Below are positions 54,295-62,757 of a stretch of DNA of 64,000 nucleotides, in pieces. Numbering within the stretch: position 1 is the first letter of the stretch; each line of letters starts with the position of its first letter. Source of the stretch: Spirosoma arboris (GTDB taxonomy: Bacteria; Bacteroidota; Bacteroidia; Cytophagales; Spirosomataceae); assembly GCF_009754945.1 (NCBI RefSeq), contig NZ_WPIN01000001.1:62001-126000 (forward strand). Direction: 5' to 3'. Under the pieces are notes generated by a model. It was not told the origin of the DNA, searched no databases, and saw only the letters and a list, made by a program, of their open reading frames with translations. The translations under genes were made by a program, and so were the position numbers.

Positions 54295-55394
54295 ATTAAT
54301 TCAGGTTCGAAATAGGAGGGAATGGTAGACGAAGAGGGAATGTATGGAAGGACCGTTTGGGGATCGACAGGCTGACCAAAACTGTAATCGGCAGCTGGAC
54401 AAAAACCCAGGTGTGCAAATCGACTGGCCAGTCCACGGATGTAGTCGGCTTGTTCCAGAGTCGGGTTGCCAATGCTGAAGTGACCTTCGTGACCGGCCAG
54501 GGCCAGGAGCATCGTTTCGGCCAGACAGGCATAGGAGGTCTGCGTCGGTATGCCAATGGGTCGGCTAAGCCGGAGATGTGGCATGGCAACCAGTCCACCG
54601 TCGATGATGGTTACATCGGGTCGTTGCTGAAGCAAATTAGGCTGGGTGTTACGCGGAATAGTATCGTCCAGTACAACAGCGCCAGGTTTCAGATGATCGG
54701 CCTGCAACAGGGCGTCGGCCGAGCTGGTCAGCATGACGACTATATCGGCCTGTTTGACCCGTTCCATGCTCAGGGCAATCTCGGGCAATACATCGCCATT
54801 CAGCGCGACCATGCTGGTGGCCAACCCTCTTAATTTTCGTTCGTTGCGGGCAACGAGTACATAATCGGCATTCGGTTGATGAAGGGCTAACAGTTGGCTT
54901 ACCAGACTACCTACGCTACCCGTAGCACCGACCAGCGCTACGACTGGATATCGTTTTGGGCACTCCTGGATCAATTGAGCTACTTTTTGGTAAGTGATCA
55001 CCGCCGTAAACGCATTGCCGTTTGTGATGGACGCGTAAGGATTCTGGGTCAACAGTTTACCGCCCATCGTAACAGGGGATGTCAGCGCGCCTAGCCCTAC
55101 GATTTCAGCTCCGAGCGAAGCGGCCAGTTGCAGTCCCTGTTCGATGCGGGGCAGCATGGCTTTTTGCTGTTGAAGCATCTGCTGACCAGAGTAAGGAATC
55201 ATGATGACATGGCCCTGTGGTTCGACTGCATTGGGCGTCAACGTAATATTACTCCAGAGAAAAGGAGGGAATGGGCGGTTGCGGAAGGCGTATTGATAAA
55301 ATGACTCAGGAAGCCAGCCTAGTGGCTTGGCTACAGCGGCCAGATCGGTTTGGTAACTGCTACGAACGTGAACGAGGAATGCGAATTTTTTCAT
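54291..55394 (-). CDS. Homologue of cyanobacterial fatty acyl-ACP reductase (AAR-like)
   Basis: A 367-residue cytoplasmic protein. From memory of cyanobacterial AAR (about 340 residues), the order of motifs matches: G-L-G-A-L-T-S near 100-106, T-N-G-N-A-F-T-A near 124-131, Rossmann V-A-L-V-G-A-T-G-S-V-G (152-162), L-V-A-R-N-E-R-K-L (180-188), D-G-G-L-V near 265-269, and Y-A-C-L-A-E-T-M-L-L with Cys290, which aligns with the thioester-forming cysteine of AAR. AAR reduces long-chain acyl-ACP to fatty aldehyde with NADPH. The C-terminal H-F-S-I-G-N block also agrees. The family is often labelled as a shikimate-dehydrogenase-like protein. No aldehyde-deformylating oxygenase is nearby. First gene of a five-gene operon with a LytTR-type promoter. 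Confidence 0.78.
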   Translation of the reverse strand: MKKFAFLVHVRSSYQTDLAAVAKPLGWLPESFYQYAFRNRPFPPFLWSNITLTPNAVEPQGHVIMIPYSGQQMLQQQKAMLPRIEQGLQLAASLGAEIVGLGALTSPVTMGGKLLTQNPYASITNGNAFTAVITYQKVAQLIQECPKRYPVVALVGATGSVGSLVSQLLALHQPNADYVLVARNERKLRGLATSMVALNGDVLPEIALSMERVKQADIVVMLTSSADALLQADHLKPGAVVLDDTIPRNTQPNLLQQRPDVTIIDGGLVAMPHLRLSRPIGIPTQTSYACLAETMLLALAGHEGHFSIGNPTLEQADYIRGLASRFAHLGFCPAADYSFGQPVDPQTVLPYIPSSSTIPSYFEPELI

Positions 55395-55473
55395 GGGTAT
55401 TTCATATATGCTGAATGTGTAAATACTTGTGTTTCGGGTTGATTCAGACGGCGATAAGTCGGTTTTGTGGTGG

Positions 55474-55542
55474 CAAAAGTACCGGGCCGAAGACCCGGCG
55501 GGTTAGCTCAAATTGGCCAATTCGGTAGCACAAATCCGCCAT
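55474..55542 (-). promoter_or_regulatory. LytTR-type promoter of the acyl-ACP-reductase operon
   Basis: Written on the plus strand, TAGCTCAAATTGGCCAA (55504-55520) and TAGCACAAATCCGCCAT (55526-55542) are direct repeats with a 22-bp period. On the minus strand TACTTTTG (55481-55474) is the -7 box, 80 bases from the ATG. The repeats start 22 bases upstream of the box, where a -33 element would be. The site at 58577-58615 has the same layout. Confidence 0.8.
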
Positions 55543-55749
55543 TTTATGCTGTCGTAGTTATTTTCTGAGAATTGTCAGGACTTTCCTGATTCTGAATACG
55601 ATACAAGATTACGACGAGCTGATTTTTTATGCTGGGAATAGGTAGTGAACGTGGTTCGTGTGATAGTGAACACTCGGATTTTGTAAGGGAAACCACCTCC
55701 GCAATAAGTGTGAAAGGAGCAACGACTTGAGGAGAACCTGTTAAACGAC

Positions 55750-55788
55750 CAAGCCGGAAAAGCAGGGATGATCCGCGATTCCGGCTTG
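55750..55788 (-). terminator. Hairpin downstream of the histidine kinase gene
   Basis: CAAGCCGGAA (55750-55759) pairs exactly with TTCCGGCTTG (55779-55788), with a partly paired interior. It lies 29 bases after the kinase stop on the minus strand and probably ends or stabilises the regulator-kinase transcript. The remainder of the gap 55395-55817 holds the LytTR-type promoter; minus-strand frames here look like chance. Confidence 0.6.
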
Positions 55789-55817
55789 TGACGCACAGTA
55801 AATCCAAAAAAGAGAAA

Positions 55818-57683
55818 CTATGCCATTACATGATCAATGACGGGCGAGTTGGGAGTGTCAACAGACGCATTGGCTCGGGGAAGAACGAGCTGAAAACAGG
55901 TGCCGTACTGGCTTGTAACCTCCAATGCTCCACCCGCCTGTTTCACCAGCGAGTTGATGAGCCGTTTACCAAAGGATCGGGCGGGCTTTTGCCACTGAAT
56001 GGCGTCGATACCAGGGCCGTTGTCGCTGATTTCCAGATATAACTGATCGGATTGCCACATGCGGATACTCAGCCGGGGATCGACAACACCGTGGTACGCA
56101 TGTTTGAACGCGTTGGTGGTTAACTCGTTCAGAATTAGCCCCAGCGGTACGGCTAGCTCGACATCGACTTCGATGGGTTCGATTTCCAGTTGTAGGTCAA
56201 AATTATCCTGATGACGGAAGGACTGCATCAGGCCCCGAACCAGGTCGCCAACGTAGTCGGGCATGCTGACCCGAGTAACGTTATCAGTCTGATAAAGCTG
56301 TTGATGAATAAGCGACATCGCTTCGACCCGTTGCTGACCTTCGCGTACAGCCTGAATCGCCTTTTCATCGTCCAGCCGATTCGATTGCAGGTAGAGCAGA
56401 CTGGATACAATAGCCAGGTTATTTTTGACCCGGTGGTGCAGTTCCCGCATCAACTCCTTCAATTGGCCTGCCTGCTGCTGAATCCGTTCATTAGCCGCCG
56501 ATAGAGTATGGTTCGTTTCGTCCAGCGCACGATTGGCCCGGCGAATAGCGCGGTATTGCCAACCCATGATGCATAGTAATACCAATAGCAATGAAACGCC
56601 ACCAATCAACCAGCTAAGTTGTTGTTTCTGATTCAGATTGTCCTGATTCAGATGTTGAATTTGTAGTTGTTTTTCGCGCGTCTGAAAGCGGGTCTCACTT
56701 TCGATTAGCTGCCGACTTTTCTGGGTATTGAACAGACTATCCCGGTATATAGCCCATTGTTTGTGGTACCCCAATGCCTGTTTGTACTTGCTCCGTTTTT
56801 CGTAAATCGCCGTGAGCGTTTCGTAGACATTCTTTAGATGGAGCAGATTTTCAGGTTGATACTGAGACCAGGTTTTCGCCAGTTGAATGTAATGTTCGGC
56901 TTCGTCCAGTCGATTCATCAGGAGAAGCGTATTGGGCAGATTCAAATAAATCATCCCCACTAGCAGACTGTCGCTCTGCTGTTGAGCCCGGACCAGGCAC
57001 TGCCGGTACGTTTCGGTGGACTCTTGGTAGAGCCCGGCATTTTTTAGTATGATGGCCCGGTTGAACAGCGTGTAGAGATAATCTTCGCCCAATGACCGAT
57101 AGATTCCGATTGCCTGAGTATTGTAATGCAGTGCTCTTTGCGGCTGCTGGCGGATATCTTCGATTGTTGCCAGATCGGTATACAGATTCGCTATTTCCAG
57201 CTTCCGATTCGCCCGACGAGCGATCTTCAGGGCTTTCTCGCTATAGTATTGCGCCATCTTCAACTCGCGCAGTCCAATATATACGCCCGTTATTCGCTGC
57301 AAAGCCCGAATTTCCCGGGAAATGGCGCCGGGGGTTGCGCTGAACGTCGTGGCTGCTTTTTGGAAATTAAAGATGGCCTGATTCGTATTGTTTAATCCTT
57401 GTTCCAAATAGCCTTTAGCCATATACGTACGGCCAATCAGGGTCTGATTTTGGAGTCGCTCGGCAATTCGCTCCATGTCAGCAATAGCGTTGGCTGCCTG
57501 ATTGGACTGGGCTGGGTTCAGTTTGTCCTGATAAAACGCGGCCAGTCGTTCAAAACGGGTGGTATCGGGCAAGGTGGCAATCTGCTGTTGTAACGCTTGA
57601 TATGTAGTGGGTGGTGCGGTTTGGGCAACTGCACATTGTGTCACGAACAGTAGCCCCAGCAGGGCCATGAAAATCGGTTTCAT
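55818..57683 (-). CDS. TPR sensor histidine kinase (HisKA_2 type)
   Basis: A 621-residue sensor kinase. Signal peptide or anchor 1-20 (ends A-V-A-Q). A helical TPR array spans about 40-320 (repeats around L-D-E-A-E-H-Y and Y-K-Q-A-L-G-Y), presumably periplasmic, followed by a coiled coil and one membrane helix at 358-376. The dimerisation domain has R-E-L-H-H-R-V-K-N-N-L with His416/417, typical of HisKA_2, then the ATPase N box L-I-L-N-E-L-T-T-N-A-F-K-H-A and G1 box D-N-G-P-G-I. It follows the LytTR regulator gene by 39 bases, so it is the cognate kinase. The signal is unknown. Confidence 0.92.
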   Translation of the reverse strand: MKPIFMALLGLLFVTQCAVAQTAPPTTYQALQQQIATLPDTTRFERLAAFYQDKLNPAQSNQAANAIADMERIAERLQNQTLIGRTYMAKGYLEQGLNNTNQAIFNFQKAATTFSATPGAISREIRALQRITGVYIGLRELKMAQYYSEKALKIARRANRKLEIANLYTDLATIEDIRQQPQRALHYNTQAIGIYRSLGEDYLYTLFNRAIILKNAGLYQESTETYRQCLVRAQQQSDSLLVGMIYLNLPNTLLLMNRLDEAEHYIQLAKTWSQYQPENLLHLKNVYETLTAIYEKRSKYKQALGYHKQWAIYRDSLFNTQKSRQLIESETRFQTREKQLQIQHLNQDNLNQKQQLSWLIGGVSLLLVLLCIMGWQYRAIRRANRALDETNHTLSAANERIQQQAGQLKELMRELHHRVKNNLAIVSSLLYLQSNRLDDEKAIQAVREGQQRVEAMSLIHQQLYQTDNVTRVSMPDYVGDLVRGLMQSFRHQDNFDLQLEIEPIEVDVELAVPLGLILNELTTNAFKHAYHGVVDPRLSIRMWQSDQLYLEISDNGPGIDAIQWQKPARSFGKRLINSLVKQAGGALEVTSQYGTCFQLVLPRANASVDTPNSPVIDHVMA

Positions 57684-57722
57684 AAAGTTGTTGGTCGAGA
57701 ATAGGAAAGGGGAAGTATGCGA

Positions 57723-58514
57723 TCAGTGAAACGCAAAATGGCCGATGAAATCCTCTTTGTATTGTTGACTGAGGGGAATGGTAAATGACTCGATGAACAT
57801 CTCGCGCTCATTGAAGCCTTTCAGCTTTTTGATATTGACCACAAACGAGCGGTGAACCCGGACCAGATCGCTAAAGTCCAGCCGATTGAGTGCGTTGCCT
57901 AGTGTTAACCGGAGGGCAAATTTCTGGGATTTGGTCACCAATGTCGTGTATGTATTGTCGGCTTCCAGAAACAGAATATCGTCTAAATTGATGGAGACAA
58001 ACTGATAATTGTGTTTAATAAATACTTTATCCTCAATCTTCAGAATGGCTTCGCGGCTATGATGGTCTTTTTCGGTCGTTGTGGTTTTATGCCCAAGATC
58101 AGGGCTGGCTGATACTTTGCGAAGTACGAAATTGTGGATCGCCAGATCAACCGCAATCTGAAGATTATCAGGACGAACGGGTTTGGTCAGATAAGCTGCC
58201 GGATAGGTTTGCTTGGCTCGTTCAACTGTTTCTTTGTCAGTTTGGGCGGTCATGTAGATAACCGGTACAGGTTTGAAACGGATGATGTTCTGAATGGTTT
58301 CGATGCCATCCCAGTCGCCTTTCAGATTGATGTCGCAAAGGACAAGGTCAACGCGATTTTGCTGATAGAGGGTCAAAGCCTCCCGGCCGTTATCCGCTGT
58401 ACCAACGACTTCATACCCCTGATTCTCTAACAGATCGCTGACGTACATGGCCAGTACCGCTTCGTCTTCGATGACTAAAATTTGAATCTGATTTTGTGTG
58501 CTAACCGTATTCAT
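57723..58514 (-). CDS. LytTR-family response regulator
   Basis: A 263-residue response regulator. ATG 58514 is chosen because the longer frame to 58658 runs through the promoter. The receiver domain (about 11-130) has the acidic pair near 16-17 (I-E-D-E), phospho-acceptor Asp61 (L-C-D-I-N-L-K-G) and the conserved Lys in L-T-K-P-V-R-P. A linker of about 30 residues is followed by a LytTR DNA-binding domain (about 160-255; D-D-I-L-F-L-E-A-D-N-T-Y-T and V-H-R-S-F-V-V-N). LytTR proteins bind pairs of direct repeats; such repeats stand in front of this gene and of the acyl-ACP-reductase operon, implying autoregulation and control of that operon. Confidence 0.93.
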   Translation of the reverse strand: MNTVSTQNQIQILVIEDEAVLAMYVSDLLENQGYEVVGTADNGREALTLYQQNRVDLVLCDINLKGDWDGIETIQNIIRFKPVPVIYMTAQTDKETVERAKQTYPAAYLTKPVRPDNLQIAVDLAIHNFVLRKVSASPDLGHKTTTTEKDHHSREAILKIEDKVFIKHNYQFVSINLDDILFLEADNTYTTLVTKSQKFALRLTLGNALNRLDFSDLVRVHRSFVVNIKKLKGFNEREMFIESFTIPLSQQYKEDFIGHFAFH

Positions 58515-58546
58515 GTTTCCTCGCCTTTGCCTGATTAAGTATGGGG

Positions 58547-58615
58547 CAAAAGTAGAAATCGGGTCAGCCATATTGTTAGCACAGATTGGCCAAGTCACTA
58601 GCACAAATCGGCCAA
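58547..58615 (-). promoter_or_regulatory. LytTR-type promoter of the regulator-kinase operon
   Basis: Written on the plus strand, TAGCACAGATTGGCCAA (58577-58593) and TAGCACAAATCGGCCAA (58599-58615) form a 22-bp-period direct repeat. On the minus strand TACTTTTG (58554-58547) is the -7 box, 32 bases from the ATG, exactly 22 bases from the repeats. By hand count 35 of 43 bases (58575-58617) agree with 55502-55544. This suggests autoregulation. Confidence 0.8.
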
Positions 58616-58668
58616 TCTGTTTAGCCAAGCTATGAATGCCAGGAGCATTGGGAAACACGCAAAAAGAA

Positions 58669-61600
58669 TCAGTTTTTTTGCGCCTGCAGATAGGCCGAGG
58701 GAGAAACGGCGAACTGGGCTTTAAACGATTTTGAAAAATAGGAAAGCCCTTCGAAACCCGCTTTCTCCGCAGCCTCTGATACCGAACTGCCTTCCTGTAA
58801 GAACAAAGCGGCCTTACGCAGCCGGTGCGAACGTATCAATTCGTTGGCATTGGTGCCTGTTAACGTGCTTAGTTTGCGATGGAGCGTCCGCTGGCTAACG
58901 GCCAGTTCATCGGCCAGTTGTTCGACGCTGAAGGAAGAATTGGCCAGCTCACGATCCATCACTTCATGGAATTTAAGCAGAAACGGATCGTCGGATATTG
59001 GTCCTGGATCAGGCACGGTGGGGTTCTCCAACTGATTGATTCGCTGCTGCCAATGCCACCGTAGTTGATGCTGGTGTTGGAGCAGATTAGCTATTCGGAG
59101 CGTTAATTCCTGCGCATAAAATGGCTTGGTCAGATAATCATTTGCCCCAACCGTTAAGCCTTTGATACGGGCATCGGTCATGGTTTTGGCCGTCAGCAAA
59201 ATAACGGCAATATGGGCTGTCAGTGGGGTGGTTTTGATATGCTCCACGAGCGAAAACCCGTCCATCAGCGGCATCATTACGTCCGAGATAACGAGTTCAG
59301 GGAGTTCCTGCAAACACACTTGCCAGCCTTCCTGTCCGTTGGGCGCTGTCAGCACCCGATAGGTACGAGTCAGCTCCCCGGCAATAAACTCGCGCAGTTC
59401 ATCATTGTCTTCCACCACCAGAATCAGCGGAGCATCGGCAGAAACCGGCTTCGAGTCAGGCGTAAACTCCTCCGTGGGATTAACCAGGACAGGACGAAGG
59501 AGAGCCGGAAGTACGTCTAAGGCTGCCAGTTCCTTCGATGGGTCTTTGAGGGGCAGACGGACCGTAAAGGTAGTACCTTGACCAAGCTGGCTATCCACAG
59601 TAATCGTACCGCCCAATAGTCTCGTAAATTCCGCCACCAGAAACAAGCCAATCCCCGTACCTCCTCCTACACTGCCTTCGGCTTGACGACCCTGAAAAAA
59701 TCGCTCAAAAATATGAGGCAGTTGCTCGGCTGAAATACCAATGCCTGAGTCAATGACCTGTAAGCTGATCATTGATTCATTACTGACCTGTTCTGACTGG
59801 AGAATGATTCGAATCTGACCGCCCTCCGGAGTGAATTTGAGGGCGTTGGCGAGCAAATTGTAGCCGATGGTTTCCAGCTTTTGCGCATCAAACAGTGAAT
59901 CGGCTGGCAGGTCAATAGTTTCATAAATTAGTTCTACGCCTTTGCGTTCGGCTCGGAGTCGGAACGAGTCCACCAGTTCGGCAAAGAAACTAGCCAGATT
60001 GCCCCGTGACTGAACGATACCCAACTGGTCTGCTTCGAGTTTGGCAATATCCAGTAGTTGATTGATCAGTCGGAGCAACCGACGGGCGTTGCGGTGCATG
60101 ACCCCGTATTGTTGTTGCAGACTTGCGCGAGTCGGCAGTGCTGCTGTCGCCATGAGCCGCTCCAGCGGATTGATGATCAGCGTTAGCGGGGTACGAAACT
60201 CGTGGGTGATGTTGGTAAAGAAGCGGGTTTGCCAGTCGGCGTTCTCTTTTAGAAGCTGTGCCTCCTGTTCCTTAAGTAGCATTTCCTGGTGAAGCTGGGC
60301 CCGATTGATCCGATACTGGATATACGCCCGAATCATTCCCGCCAGCAACAGGGCGTATAGGACGTAGGCCCACCAGGTTCTCCACCAGGGCGGATCAATA
60401 ATAATCCGAATTGTCTTGATGAGTGGACTCCAATGCCCTCCCGCGTCGGCCGCTTTCACCCGAAATTCGTACTCACCTGGGTTCAATTGCGTGTAGTTTG
60501 CTACGTTGTGACTGCCCGCATCTACCCAGTTGGCATCAACACCAGTGAGTTGGTATCGATAACGCAGGCTGGCAGGCTTGTTGTATTGCAAGCCTGCAAA
60601 CTCCAGGCTCAGAAAGTTTTGCGTGGGCTGAAGCCGGAGCGTTGTCGTTGCATTTAACGGGCGTGTTAATGGAGAGCCTTCTTCTCCCGGTTCAACCGGC
60701 AAATTAGCCAGACGAAGGCCCGTCAGGACAGTGGTTATCGGTTGAGCCACTTCGTTGAGCGCTAACGGATCAAACACCGTTACGCCCGTAGCGCCCCCGA
60801 ATGCCAGCTGACCGTCGGGTAGCTGAACGGCGTGGTTCTGCCGGTACTCAATATCCTGTAACCCGTCGGCAGTCGAAAAGTGACGCATCTGACCCGTGCG
60901 AGAGGTCATTCGACTGATTCCTTTTACAGTACTGAACCATAAATTCCCCTTTCGGTCGGTCAACAACGTATTGATGGTGGCACTGGGCAACCCCTGGTTT
61001 TCAGTCCAGTTTTGAAAATGCGTCGTCCGGGTGTCTAATCGGGAAAGCCCCTCCTGCGTGCCGACCCAGAGTACCGTCGGGTTCGTTGGGTCAGCCACCA
61101 GGCACGACACATGGTTAGAGGGTAGCGAAGTAGAATCAGCTGGCTGGTAGCGCAGGTGTCGAACAATTCGCCGGGCTTTTGTATCGTAGGCATACAGGCC
61201 ATCTTCTTCGGAGCCCAACCAAACCCAGGAACCCAAAGGCTGAATGGACGTGACCCAGTTAACAGAGCAAGTAAAGGTATCCAGCAACCGTCCGGCCGAG
61301 GTGGCTTTAAGAAGGCCGTGGAATGGGTCATACATCCAGACAGTCCCGTCTGCTGAAACCCGAACGGCATTGCCCCCTTCCACACCGTTAACTAGATTCG
61401 TCTGCGGTAGTTTTAAGAGGGGGCGGAGTGCACGCAGACCAGGGTCGCCTTGTAGCAATTGATAGGCATTATCCAGGCCAATGGTAATAAAAGGAGCGGT
61501 ACCGCCCAGACGCAGTCGGTAAATGTGCTGATTGGTTTTCATCCAATCGGGTGCTGACCAGCCCAGTTCATCCGAAAGGACATCGTGTACAAAATTGGTC

Positions 61601-62637
61601 CGATAGGGGTGGGCCTTAATCGGCAACGCCCGCAAATCGATCTGCTGAATACCATCGCCATTGGTGCCAATCCATAAAACGCCGGACCGATCGACCAGTA
61701 GCGCGTGAAAATAATTCTGGTAATCAGCGCTGGAAAATGTCCAAAGAGCCGAAAGCCGGTCGTCAGGCGTCAGTCGGTAGACGGTCATGGCGTAGGTAAA
61801 ATACACATTCCCATCTTCGGCTTCATAAATTGGACCGACCAGCGTGTTTATCGTACCGGGAATCGGGATTGACCGAAATCGGTTTGTCTTCGGATTAAAC
61901 AGCAGTAGTTGCTGGGCTGCACTAATAATAATTTCGCCATTCGCCCGCTGGATCAACGGTGTACCATAATACGTTTCGATCTTGCCTGGAATGGCAATAA
62001 GTGGGTGGGACCAGACGCTGTACGTATGCGTTCGGGTGTCAAACTGGAACAATTTTCCGGGGAACGGCGCATACAGTTGTCGTTGCGCATCGAGCAGAAA
62101 CGTGTTTCCTGGATATAGCTTACCGGGATCGGGCTGTCCTGGAAATGGGAAATTTTTAAATTGCTTCGATTGGGGGTTATAGGCAACCAGCTCGGTTCCA
62201 TGCCGACCCCAAAGTTGTTTTTCGTTGGGCAATAAAGTGGCCTGAAACAGTTTGATATGGACTTTCTCCAACTGTTTAACCGTAAGCAGATCCGTAAATT
62301 GCTCGGTAATAGGATTGAACAATTGGATGCTGTAGTCCTCAAAACGAATCAGTAAAGTCGTATCCGAAATCGATCCCAGCGACAGAATGACGTTATTGGC
62401 TAACGATCGATTTCCGAAAGGCTGATGGCGAAACACCTTAAACTGCCGGCCGTCGTAACGAGCCAATCCATCTCGGGTAGCAACCCAGATAAAGCCTGCC
62501 TTGTCCTGAACCAGCCCCGAAACATAATATTCTGGAAGGCCGTGCTGAATGCTTAAGTTACGAACTGTATACGATTGAGCCAGTAACTTACTGGTTATCA
62601 GAAACAGTAGAACCGAAAGCCACGAGCCGATTTTCAC
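58669..62637 (-). CDS. Hybrid two-component system regulator, second copy
   Basis: A 1322-residue HTCS protein. Signal peptide 1-20 (ends L-L-A-Q). The Reg_prop beta-propeller sensor spans about 25-640, a Y_Y_Y domain lies near 690-755 and a membrane helix near 762-782. HisKA has His812 (N-I-T-H-E-F-R-T-P), the ATPase domain has the intact G1 box D-S-G-I-G-I, and the receiver has Asp1119 (S-D-V-M-M-P). An AraC-type helix-turn-helix closes the protein (V-S-E-A-A-E-K-A-G-F-E-G-L-S-Y-F-S-K). All signalling motifs are standard, unlike the copy at 7744. No SusCD or glycosidase genes lie beside it in the window, so its target is unknown. It is upstream of the LytTR regulator on the same strand. Confidence 0.93.
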   Translation of the reverse strand: MKIGSWLSVLLFLITSKLLAQSYTVRNLSIQHGLPEYYVSGLVQDKAGFIWVATRDGLARYDGRQFKVFRHQPFGNRSLANNVILSLGSISDTTLLIRFEDYSIQLFNPITEQFTDLLTVKQLEKVHIKLFQATLLPNEKQLWGRHGTELVAYNPQSKQFKNFPFPGQPDPGKLYPGNTFLLDAQRQLYAPFPGKLFQFDTRTHTYSVWSHPLIAIPGKIETYYGTPLIQRANGEIIISAAQQLLLFNPKTNRFRSIPIPGTINTLVGPIYEAEDGNVYFTYAMTVYRLTPDDRLSALWTFSSADYQNYFHALLVDRSGVLWIGTNGDGIQQIDLRALPIKAHPYRTNFVHDVLSDELGWSAPDWMKTNQHIYRLRLGGTAPFITIGLDNAYQLLQGDPGLRALRPLLKLPQTNLVNGVEGGNAVRVSADGTVWMYDPFHGLLKATSAGRLLDTFTCSVNWVTSIQPLGSWVWLGSEEDGLYAYDTKARRIVRHLRYQPADSTSLPSNHVSCLVADPTNPTVLWVGTQEGLSRLDTRTTHFQNWTENQGLPSATINTLLTDRKGNLWFSTVKGISRMTSRTGQMRHFSTADGLQDIEYRQNHAVQLPDGQLAFGGATGVTVFDPLALNEVAQPITTVLTGLRLANLPVEPGEEGSPLTRPLNATTTLRLQPTQNFLSLEFAGLQYNKPASLRYRYQLTGVDANWVDAGSHNVANYTQLNPGEYEFRVKAADAGGHWSPLIKTIRIIIDPPWWRTWWAYVLYALLLAGMIRAYIQYRINRAQLHQEMLLKEQEAQLLKENADWQTRFFTNITHEFRTPLTLIINPLERLMATAALPTRASLQQQYGVMHRNARRLLRLINQLLDIAKLEADQLGIVQSRGNLASFFAELVDSFRLRAERKGVELIYETIDLPADSLFDAQKLETIGYNLLANALKFTPEGGQIRIILQSEQVSNESMISLQVIDSGIGISAEQLPHIFERFFQGRQAEGSVGGGTGIGLFLVAEFTRLLGGTITVDSQLGQGTTFTVRLPLKDPSKELAALDVLPALLRPVLVNPTEEFTPDSKPVSADAPLILVVEDNDELREFIAGELTRTYRVLTAPNGQEGWQVCLQELPELVISDVMMPLMDGFSLVEHIKTTPLTAHIAVILLTAKTMTDARIKGLTVGANDYLTKPFYAQELTLRIANLLQHQHQLRWHWQQRINQLENPTVPDPGPISDDPFLLKFHEVMDRELANSSFSVEQLADELAVSQRTLHRKLSTLTGTNANELIRSHRLRKAALFLQEGSSVSEAAEKAGFEGLSYFSKSFKAQFAVSPSAYLQAQKN

Positions 62638-62757
62638 GAATGGGTTAAGAAAGAGGACAGTAGTTTAAAAATACAGGAGTTTATTTAATAAGCCAAATGA
62701 ATCGTCCTGCATTACCATCCCTACCTATGCTTGCTGTAAAAACCGCGTCGAATAAGC

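Noticed and set aside
55544..55807. Two overlapping minus-strand frames in the gap between kinase and reductase genes
   Set aside because: They run through the hairpin at 55750-55788 and have low-quality composition; they are better explained as non-coding leader and terminator.
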